Assembly (NCBI GenBank): GCA_903863315.1
Contig: CAIPBN010000414.1
Location: 1-5,340 of the forward strand
DNA from: an uncultured Verrucomicrobiota bacterium
GTDB lineage: Bacteria; Verrucomicrobiota; Verrucomicrobiia; Limisphaerales; SXTU01
Direction: 5' to 3'
DNA length: 5,340 nt
Shown here: in pieces, positions 1 to 5,340 of the stretch
Layout: every line of letters begins with the position of its first letter
Position numbering within the stretch: the stretch's first letter is position 1
Position numbers and translations under genes: made by a program
Notes under the pieces: generated by a model
Told to the model about the DNA's origin: nothing
What the model saw: only the letters and a program-made list of their open reading frames with translations
Databases searched by the model: none

Positions 1-133
1 AAATCAACCGCTTCGGCGGCGCCGTCGGCGCTGCGGAAGCAAAGCGGCGAAAGCCCAGTGATTCGAGGGCCGGCAACGCGATCAGCGCAGTGCTGGATTG
101 AAGGAAGCGGCGGCGGCGTAGCGGGGCGTTCAT
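1..133 (-). CDS. DUF1552 domain-containing protein, N-terminal fragment (Tat-exported)
   Basis: Only the first 44 codons are visible; the gene continues past the left edge. The peptide begins MNAPLRRRRFLQ. It has a twin-arginine motif at residues 7-11 (RRRFL), then a hydrophobic stretch with the element ALPALESLG (19-27), a small-residue region (A32-A38) and PPKRLI at 39-44. In DUF1552 proteins of Verrucomicrobiota and Planctomycetota I know the same order: Tat signal, LP(F/A)LE motif, then an Ala/Pro stretch leading into a KR(L/F) strand. The ATG at 133-131 is the only start that keeps the signal intact; no in-frame ATG or GTG lies in the intergenic DNA just upstream. No clear Shine-Dalgarno sequence precedes it. 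It follows the DUF1592 gene by 76 bp on the same strand, a pairing common in these phyla, so co-transcription is likely. The family's biochemical function is unknown; the folded protein is presumably exported to the periplasm. The assignment rests on the N-terminus and the neighbour only. Confidence 0.82.
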   Translation of the reverse strand, partial: MNAPLRRRRFLQSSTALIALPALESLGFRRFASAAPTAPPKRLI

Positions 134-209
134 TTGATTCGTGGAACAGCGGACGATGGCGTGGCTGGAAAGATTGAAGGAAAGGGATCGGGCCAGGGCT
201 CCGCCGGCT

Positions 210-3200
210 TCACTTGGTTTGAAACTCCTGGCTGGTGACGAGCGCATGAACGAACTCGCGCGTGGCGAATCCCTTCTGCCCCGTGCGCCGCACCATCGCG
301 TCGATCAGCGGCTCGTCACGGAAGCCCAGCGGCCGGCCCAGCGCATACTCGCTCAAGGCCATGCTGAAGCCCCGGGCGAAGTTGTCCGCGCGGGCCGTGA
401 TGAGGTCGCGCAGCTCGAAGTAGCTGTGGAAAGCCGGACCTTTGTAGAGTTGTGAAGTGACTTCAATCTGCCAGGTCTTGCTCGCCCCCTTCACCGGTTT
501 GCCCTTCTCGTCCATGACCTGATAGGTGTCGCTGGTGCGCCATTGGCCGACGGCGTCGAAGTTTTCCAGGCCGAAGCCGATGGGGTCGATCTTGCGGTGG
601 CAGCTCGCGCATTGCGCGTCCTCCTGATGCGCCTGCAAGCGTTCCCGGGTGGTGAGCACCTTGCCGGCGAGCCGGGTGATTTGGGGGACGTTCGCGGGCG
701 CGGGCGGCGGAGGATCGTTGAGCAGCTTCCGCAGCACCCAGGCTCCGCGCTCGACGGGGCTGGTGCGGTCCCCGTTGCCGCCCATGACGTTGATGGCGGC
801 CATGCCGAGCAGGCCGCCGCGCGGCGAGTCCTGGGGCAGCGAGACCTTCTGGTAGGCATCACCGTTCACGCCCGGGATGCCGTAGAAATCAGCGAGCAGG
901 TGATTGACGATGACGTAGTCGGCCTTAAGGAGATCGCGCAGCGGGGCGTTGTGCCGCAGGAGGAAGGCGAAGGTTTCATAGACCTCGTTCTTCGCGGCGA
1001 GCCGCGTGCTGTCATCGAAGCGCGGGAACTTCGCGCGGTTCACTTCAAAGAAATCGAGCCGGTCCATGCCCAGCCATTGGAACACGAAGCCGCGCACGAA
1101 GTCCTGCGCGCGCGGGTCGTCGAGCAGGCGCTCGGTCTCGGCGGCCAGCACCTCGGGCTTCCGCAATTCGCCGCGCCGGGCCAGCTCCAGCAGGGGTTCA
1201 TCCGGCGGTGCGCTCCAGAGGAAATACGCGAGCCGTGTGGCCAGCTCAGGGCCGGTGAGCGGGCGGCGCTTTTCATCGGCGGCGGGCTCAGCGAGGTAGA
1301 GAAACATCGGCGAGGACAAGACCACTGCGAGCGTTTCCCGCAGGGCCGCGCTGTGTTTCCTGCCGGACTTCAACTGCGTGTCGTAGATGCCAGCGAGCCG
1401 TTGGAGATAGCTTGCCGGCGGCTCGGTGCCACGAAATGCCACCGTGGCGAAGCGGGCCAAGGCAGCCTGGACATCGGCGGGTGCCGGCGTGGCGCTCTTA
1501 TCATCCACGGGCAGACTGCCCAACGCCGCCAGACCGGGCGGCTGCGGCCGGACGGCGTCGCTGAGCCGCTCGATTTCCAGGTAGTCGATCCACAGCACGG
1601 CCTCGGGGCCGATGCCATTGCGCTTCACGGCCTCGGCACGTTTGCGGCCGCCCTCCTCGTTGTTGTCCCAGGCACCCTTCTCACGGATGAAGAGCGTCCG
1701 GTCCCCCGCATCGGTCTGGGAACGTGTGAGCGTGAAAGGCAGCTCAACGATTTGCGGCTGGTCCATCGTGCCGGTCACCTCAAACGTCGCGCGCACCATG
1801 CCGTTGCGCGGGTGCATGCCGACTTCGAGGAAGCGCTGCTCCGGCCGCGCGTCTTTCGCCGCCGCGAGGCGCACGCGGAAGACATAATTGCCGCTGGTCC
1901 ACTCGCCGGGCACGGGCAGTTGCAGAAAGCCAAGTGCCATCACCGCCGGGTGCATCGTGGGCGTGCCGAGATACGCGCCGCGATCCAGCCCGGGCTGTCG
2001 CAGGTAATACTCGTGATACTTCTGCCAGTTCTCGCCGAGGGCGCTGTTCGCCTTGTCGGCGTTGTTCTCCTCCGTCTTGAAGCCGAACGACTCGGGCGAT
2101 GGCGCGCCTTTGATCTTGTCCCACGAGCGGCGGAAGATGGCGTCGTTTTTCGAGTTCTTCTTCAGGTCGGCGACCACGGCCTGGTTCTCCGGCCGCGCGG
2201 CGGCTTCCTCCACCGCCTTCACCCAGCGCTGGGCGCGAGCCCGTGCGTCGATTTGTTCCGCGACATACTTGGCCACCTTTTCGTTGGCGGTCTCGCACTC
2301 GAAGCGGACTTTGCTCAGGCCTTTTGCCGAGACCGAGCCGACCTGGCGGTTGGAGCCGATGCCAAACTTCGCCACCGCCGGGGTCGTAACCGGCGCGACC
2401 TTCACATTGCGCTCCACCTCCACCCAGTCCACCCAAAGCGCCAGCTCCGGGCCGATGCCGTTCCTGTGTTTGCCCTCGCCAAAAATGCGGCGGGTCTGGG
2501 TGTAGTGATCGTTGCTGCCCTTCTCGCGGATGAAGATCGTGCGGTTATCGCGGTCCTGGTTGCCCTTGGTCAGCGTGAGGGGAATCTCGATGACCTGCGG
2601 CGCGGCCATGGTGCCTGTGACCTCGTGCGTGCTCATCACCTGCCCGTTGCGCGGATGAATGCCGAACTCGATGAACCTCCGTTCCGGCGGGGCCTGCGGC
2701 GTGGCCGCCACGCGCACGCGCACGGTATAATCCCCCACCGGCCAGCTTGGCGGGACGTAAACGCTCACGGCGTCGTTGCCCAGATCGGTGCCGGCCATGA
2801 TGGTCAGGTAGGCACCCGTATCGAGCTGCGGCTGCTTCAGGTAATGCTCGTGATACGGGCGCATGTAACCCGCGCCAACGGCTGTGCCATAGCTGAGCGC
2901 GCCGTTGGCCTTGTCGGCATTGTTCTCAACTGTCCGGAAGCCGAAGTCCTCGGGCGCGGGCGCGCCTTTGATCTTCGCCCACGAGCGGCGGAAGAGATCT
3001 TCGCTCTTCGACTCCTTGCGCAACTCCGCGACGATGGCCGCGTTCTCCGGCCGGGCCGCCGCCTCGTTCACAGCCTTCACCCATTGTTTCGCCCGTTCGA
3101 GCGCATCAAGCTTCTCCTGGTAATTCTTCGTGATGATCTTGAACGAAGTCTCTGCCTCGTAGCGCAACTTGCGCTCCTCACCCGCCGCAGCCTGCCAGGC

Positions 3201-3779
3201 GAACGCCTCCTCCAGCGCCTCGCGGCCGAGTGACTGATATTGCTCAAACTGGTTCGCCGACATGAACAGGTTCACGCCCGCCGTGTCGAAGCCGCCATTG
3301 CCCGTGTCCCCCGGCAGCTCCGTCACGTTGAGGTCAACGCCCAGCAGTTCGCGGAGGGTGTTCTTGTATTCGCGCCGGTTGAGCCGCCGCATGGTGATGA
3401 CGCCGTTCTGATCGCTCAAACTCCGCCGCGCCGCCACCATCACATTCGCCAGGTCATCCAGAAAATCGGCCTTGGCCGCATTTGCCGGCTGCTTCTCGTT
3501 CTCGGGCGGCATCTCGCCGGAGTTCAGTGCGTTGAGCACCTTCTGCCAGCGCTCGGCGGTCTCGATGTTCGTGAGGGCAAACGGCAGATCATCAACCCGG
3601 AACTTGCCCTTCTGCTTCTCGGGCCCGTGGCAGGAAACGCAATGGGTCTGGAGCAAGGCCCGGTGCTTCTCGTTCATCGCCACCGGTTTGACTGCGCTGG
3701 CGGCGGAGGCCCGTAAAGCCAGCAGCAGGATTGGGAGCAGAACCAGGGTTTGTTTCACGTAAGGGGCGGGCGTTGCCAT
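210..3779 (-). CDS. Secreted DUF1592-family protein (Planctomycete cytochrome C / DUF1587 / DUF1595 / DUF1592 / DUF1588 / DUF1585) with duplicated central module
   Basis: A complete 1189-residue protein. Residues 1-26 or 1-29 form a Sec-type signal peptide (K9, hydrophobic core 11-22, ASA before cleavage). Domains in order: Planctomycete cytochrome C with the haem motif CVSCH at 47-51 and candidate axial Met90 in GEMPP; DUF1587 about 128-195 (RRLNRREYKNTLRELLG); two tandem copies of a module unrelated to the core domains, 207-457 and 494-737; DUF1595 about 770-830; DUF1592 about 839-967 (LATRLAYFLWSAPPDE); DUF1588 about 985-1083, including DPPPPAPANVP and a second CXXCH (CASCH, 1057-1061, then RKIDPIGFGLENFDAVG); DUF1585 about 1110-1187 (ALGRPLGFRDE, FVHALVTSQEF). 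Relatives I know are mostly nearer 750-900 residues; the duplicated module explains the excess. The ATG at 3779 is chosen because it supplies the signal peptide; no Shine-Dalgarno sequence precedes it. The protein is probably a periplasmic or envelope c-type haem protein acting with the DUF1552 product encoded next. Its reaction is not established. Confidence 0.95.
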   Translation of the reverse strand: MATPAPYVKQTLVLLPILLLALRASAASAVKPVAMNEKHRALLQTHCVSCHGPEKQKGKFRVDDLPFALTNIETAERWQKVLNALNSGEMPPENEKQPANAAKADFLDDLANVMVAARRSLSDQNGVITMRRLNRREYKNTLRELLGVDLNVTELPGDTGNGGFDTAGVNLFMSANQFEQYQSLGREALEEAFAWQAAAGEERKLRYEAETSFKIITKNYQEKLDALERAKQWVKAVNEAAARPENAAIVAELRKESKSEDLFRRSWAKIKGAPAPEDFGFRTVENNADKANGALSYGTAVGAGYMRPYHEHYLKQPQLDTGAYLTIMAGTDLGNDAVSVYVPPSWPVGDYTVRVRVAATPQAPPERRFIEFGIHPRNGQVMSTHEVTGTMAAPQVIEIPLTLTKGNQDRDNRTIFIREKGSNDHYTQTRRIFGEGKHRNGIGPELALWVDWVEVERNVKVAPVTTPAVAKFGIGSNRQVGSVSAKGLSKVRFECETANEKVAKYVAEQIDARARAQRWVKAVEEAAARPENQAVVADLKKNSKNDAIFRRSWDKIKGAPSPESFGFKTEENNADKANSALGENWQKYHEYYLRQPGLDRGAYLGTPTMHPAVMALGFLQLPVPGEWTSGNYVFRVRLAAAKDARPEQRFLEVGMHPRNGMVRATFEVTGTMDQPQIVELPFTLTRSQTDAGDRTLFIREKGAWDNNEEGGRKRAEAVKRNGIGPEAVLWIDYLEIERLSDAVRPQPPGLAALGSLPVDDKSATPAPADVQAALARFATVAFRGTEPPASYLQRLAGIYDTQLKSGRKHSAALRETLAVVLSSPMFLYLAEPAADEKRRPLTGPELATRLAYFLWSAPPDEPLLELARRGELRKPEVLAAETERLLDDPRAQDFVRGFVFQWLGMDRLDFFEVNRAKFPRFDDSTRLAAKNEVYETFAFLLRHNAPLRDLLKADYVIVNHLLADFYGIPGVNGDAYQKVSLPQDSPRGGLLGMAAINVMGGNGDRTSPVERGAWVLRKLLNDPPPPAPANVPQITRLAGKVLTTRERLQAHQEDAQCASCHRKIDPIGFGLENFDAVGQWRTSDTYQVMDEKGKPVKGASKTWQIEVTSQLYKGPAFHSYFELRDLITARADNFARGFSMALSEYALGRPLGFRDEPLIDAMVRRTGQKGFATREFVHALVTSQEFQTK
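1569..2300 (-). repeat. Intragenic tandem module, copy B (residues 494-737 of the DUF1592 protein)
   Basis: This second copy starts at FECETANEKV and ends at LWIDYLEIER. An ungapped block aligns residues 515-581 with 229-295 of copy A, with about 49 of 67 identical by my count. At DNA level, 2101-2117 is identical to 2959-2975 (17 bases) and 2120-2137 to 2978-2995 (18 bases), a fixed offset of 858 bp in this part. Shared signature elements include AAARPEN, FRRSW, KIKGAP, ENNADKAN, HPRNG, EVTGTM, FIREKG and RNGIGPE. A linker of about 36 residues rich in Val, Ala, Ser and Gly (458-493) separates the copies. Confidence 0.9.
2409..3161 (-). repeat. Intragenic tandem module, copy A (residues 207-457 of the DUF1592 protein)
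   Basis: This is the first of two homologous coding segments. It begins at YEAETSFKI, passes through a probably helical stretch (RAKQWVKAVNEAAARPEN, FRRSWAKIKGAP, ENNADKAN) and then PYHEHYLKQPQLD. It ends in a beta-rich part (VGDYTVRVRVAA, EFGIHPRNGQV, HEVTGTM, TIFIREKG, RNGIGPELALWVDWVEVER). The beta part resembles the insert, perhaps carbohydrate-binding-like, often found between DUF1587 and DUF1595 in this family; that comparison is from memory. Copy A has an extra segment (SYGTAVGAGYMR, about 296-307) that copy B lacks. Confidence 0.9.
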
Positions 3780-3894
3780 CGTAAGTTCGGGGAGGATGGA
3801 CGGGATTCAGGCCAGGACAAGTCACGTCGTGTTCACCACGCGCCCACAGCATCCATCTGACTCAGTTACCCGATGACACCGAGCTTGCTGCCCA

Positions 3895-4638
3895 TCACAT
3901 GACCATGCCGCCATCCACGGCGAGCACCTGGCCGGTGATGTAACGGGCCGCCGGGCTGGCGAGGAAGACGGCGGCGTTGGCGATGTCATCCGGCTGGCCG
4001 AGCGAGCCGAGGGGAATCTGCTTCAACAGTTCGGCTTTGAGGTCGTCCTTGAGCACGGCGGTCATGTCAGTCTCGATGAAACCGGGCGCAAGCACGTTGG
4101 CCGTGATGCCGCGTGAGGCGAGCTCCCGGGCCACCGACTTGGTGAAGCCAATGAGCCCGGCCTTGCTCGCCGCGTAGTTCGCCTGCCCGGCATTGCCAAT
4201 CAGGCCGATGACGCTGGCGATATTGATGATGCGGCCGGAGCGCTGCTTGAGGAAGGCGCGGGTGAAGGCCTTGGTGAAGGTGAACGCCCCCCGGAGGTTG
4301 GTGTTGATCACCGTATCCCAGTCCGCGTCGCTCATGCGCATGAGCAGGCCGTCGCGCGTGACGCCGGCGTTGTTGACTAGGATGTCCACCTTGCCGGCCT
4401 CCTTCAAAATGGTCTCGGCCGCGGCGACCACGGCCGCGCTGTCCGCCACATCCACGGCCTGCGCCCAGGCCCGGCGGCCCAGCGCGCGGACCTCGGCGGC
4501 GACCTTCTCGGAGTTCTCCTGCGTGCGCGAAACACAGACCACGTCCGCCCCCTCGGCGGCGAATTTCAACGCGATGGCGCGGCCGATGCCGCGACCCGCG
4601 CCCGTGACCACTGCGATCTGCCCGTTCAATGAATTCAT
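3895..4638 (-). CDS. fabG: 3-oxoacyl-[acyl-carrier-protein] reductase FabG (classical SDR)
   Basis: This 247-residue protein has the normal FabG length (about 244-248). It would catalyse NADPH-dependent reduction of 3-oxoacyl-ACP to (3R)-hydroxyacyl-ACP in cytoplasmic type II fatty acid synthesis. All classical SDR landmarks are present: the Rossmann motif TGAGRGIG at 12-19, D63 in the VDV element, NNAG at 89-92, and catalytic N114, S142, Y155 and K159 (YAASK at 155-159). PGFIETDM follows at 185-192 and the C-terminus is VDGGMVM. The FabG-typical RDGLLMRM segment (95-102) and PGFIETDM favour FabG over a general SDR, but a paralogue such as an acetoacetyl-CoA reductase cannot be excluded without a tree. 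The ATG at 4638 is the natural start, ten residues before the first beta strand ends; no clear Shine-Dalgarno sequence precedes it. It lies 81 bp after the hydrolase-like gene and 115 bp before the DUF1592 gene. No acpP or other fab gene adjoins it within the window. Confidence 0.94.
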   Translation of the reverse strand: MNSLNGQIAVVTGAGRGIGRAIALKFAAEGADVVCVSRTQENSEKVAAEVRALGRRAWAQAVDVADSAAVVAAAETILKEAGKVDILVNNAGVTRDGLLMRMSDADWDTVINTNLRGAFTFTKAFTRAFLKQRSGRIINIASVIGLIGNAGQANYAASKAGLIGFTKSVARELASRGITANVLAPGFIETDMTAVLKDDLKAELLKQIPLGSLGQPDDIANAAVFLASPAARYITGQVLAVDGGMVM

Positions 4639-4719
4639 AAGCCCGGATTTGTCGGCGGGGCCGGGGGCGAAGTCAATTCGGGACCGCGCTGCCGCAGGGT
4701 TTCACGGAGCAGTTCGCCC

Positions 4720-5340
4720 TCAGCGAGCCGGTGCCGGCACCGGGCGGTAGTCCGGATGTTCGCCCATGATTTCCGCCCACAATTCGCCGGGGGAAATCTT
4801 TCGTTCACGGGAGCGGTTCACCCACTCCACCTCCGTCGGCGCGCCCGGCGCGGTGAACCGGATGCCCCAGATCGGGTCAAACGCCTGGGCCGAGAGCGAA
4901 TAGCGCATGTCGCCAATCACCGTGGGATCGCCCGGCGAACGCGCAATCCACCCGTCCGAAAACCACGCGAACCGCTCGAAGGAACGCAGTGGCCCATTGC
5001 GCGCCGCTTCCGCGGGCGAAAGGTCGCGCCGGCTCACCAGCGGCAGAGACGTCCCCTCGCGCACCGTCACCGCGCCCAGCCAAGGCACCCGCAGCCGATC
5101 GCTGTGGATGCGTCCGTCGTGCAGGTAGAGCGAGCGCCAGACCAGGTGGTTGCCGAGCGTGGGCATCGCCTCGGAGCGTTCGACGCGATGGCCCCGCGCC
5201 CGGGCCAGCTCCGCCTGCACTGCGTGCGCCCGGGCCTTTTGGACCGCTCCCAGCGCCAGATAGGCCGCGCCAACCCCCAGCGCCGCCCACACTCCGCGAT
5301 GGCTGGCGTGAGCGGCGGGAGCGCCTCCCCCCTGCCGGCG
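4720..5340 (-). CDS. Putative membrane-associated metal-dependent hydrolase (YdjM-like), C-terminal part
   Basis: The frame is open to the right edge, so the 5' end is missing and 206 residues are visible before the TGA at 4722-4720. A GTG at 5292 is in frame, but I do not take it as the start because the frame continues upstream. Residues 17-33 (VWAALGVGAAYLALGAV) look like the last transmembrane helix, followed by a charged, probably helical stretch (QKARAHAVQAELARARG). A soluble domain follows with MPTLGN (59-64), VWRSLYLHDGRIHSDRLRV (67-85), FAWFSDGWIA (124-133), IGDMRYSL (142-149) and PIWGIRF (156-162). I recognise this pattern from the C-terminal extension of inner-membrane proteins annotated as YdjM-type or LexA-binding 'metal-dependent hydrolase'. 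The N-terminal domain with the proposed metal ligands lies outside the window, so activity cannot be judged. A different membrane protein sharing this tail is possible. Confidence 0.65.
   Translation of the reverse strand, partial: RRQGGGAPAAHASHRGVWAALGVGAAYLALGAVQKARAHAVQAELARARGHRVERSEAMPTLGNHLVWRSLYLHDGRIHSDRLRVPWLGAVTVREGTSLPLVSRRDLSPAEAARNGPLRSFERFAWFSDGWIARSPGDPTVIGDMRYSLSAQAFDPIWGIRFTAPGAPTEVEWVNRSRERKISPGELWAEIMGEHPDYRPVPAPAR
4728..4743. repeat. Perfect 16-bp palindrome at the 3' end of the hydrolase-like gene
   Basis: The sequence ccggtgccggcaccgg is its own reverse complement. It lies over the codons of the C-terminal VPAP residues, six bases before the stop codon in the direction of transcription. 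It has no loop and no following T-run on the minus strand, so it does not look like an intrinsic terminator. In GC-rich Pro/Ala coding sequence such a palindrome can arise by chance, and no function is claimed. Confidence 0.5.

Noticed and set aside
134..209. Small gene, RNA or attenuator between the DUF1592 and DUF1552 genes
   Set aside because: The 76 bp show no open frame of note, no stable hairpin with a T-run and no recognisable RNA motif.
141..455. Plus-strand open frame of 104 codons over the 3' end of the DUF1592 gene
   Set aside because: It is in the same antisense register as the long shadow frame and opposite conserved DUF1585 sequence. It has no recognisable motif or initiation signal.
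543..3233. An open frame of 896 codons on the plus strand, antisense to the DUF1592 gene
   Set aside because: Its codons are in exact register with the sense codons, so a stop would need a sense TTA, CTA or TCA codon, which this GC-rich gene avoids. The translation has no domain I recognise and is rich in Arg, His, Ala and Val, as expected for a shadow. The minus-strand protein has full family domains over the same stretch.
3240..3716. Plus-strand open frame of 158 codons opposite the haem and DUF1587 region
   Set aside because: It is again the exact antisense register of the DUF1592 gene, covering the well-supported CVSCH and DUF1587 segments.
3780..3894. Possible terminator or promoter between fabG and the DUF1592 gene
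   Set aside because: The best inverted element (cgtggtgaacacgacg) has a mismatch and a two-base loop with no T-run, and I find no -35/-10 pair at sensible spacing. Nothing here is supportable.
4193..4750. Plus-strand open frame of 185 codons opposite fabG
   Set aside because: It is antisense to catalytic and cofactor motifs of a clearly real SDR gene. Its Arg/Ser/Thr/Ala-rich translation is typical of a shadow.
5290..5292. GTG as a possible start of a complete 190-residue protein
   Set aside because: The frame stays open upstream to the window edge, and the family has an N-terminal membrane domain before this tail. The gene is better treated as 5'-truncated by the window.

Overview
This GC-rich window holds four genes, all on the minus strand. 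It most likely comes from a member of the Verrucomicrobiota (or a neighbouring PVC phylum). The evidence is a Planctomycete-cytochrome-C/DUF1587/DUF1595/DUF1592/DUF1588/DUF1585 protein directly followed by the start of a DUF1552 protein. That pair is typical of Verrucomicrobiota, Planctomycetota and a few soil and aquatic relatives. The phylum call is an inference from gene content, since there is no rRNA or other marker here.

Layout in the direction of transcription (right to left): (1) 5340-4720, the C-terminal 206 residues of a membrane-associated protein resembling the YdjM-type 'metal-dependent hydrolase' family, with its 5' end outside the window. (2) 4638-3895, a complete short-chain dehydrogenase of FabG type (3-oxoacyl-ACP reductase), the only gene with a clear metabolic reaction. 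(3) 3779-210, a very long (1189 aa) secreted DUF1592-family protein with two CXXCH haem-type motifs. (4) 133-1, the first 44 codons of a DUF1552 protein with a twin-arginine signal, running off the left edge. The gaps are 81, 115 and 76 bp. None contains a convincing terminator, promoter or RNA gene, and no gap exceeds 300 bp.

The DUF1592 and DUF1552 products probably work together outside the cytoplasm; their biochemical role is not established. The first has a Sec-type signal and the second a Tat-type signal. FabG acts in cytoplasmic fatty acid elongation and looks functionally unrelated, with no acpP after it. The most notable feature is an internal tandem duplication in the DUF1592 protein. 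A module of about 245-250 residues (helical segment plus beta-rich segment) occurs twice between DUF1587 and DUF1595, and this largely explains the unusual length. I see no mobile element, CRISPR array, tRNA or rRNA, and no evidence for a new defence or mobile system.
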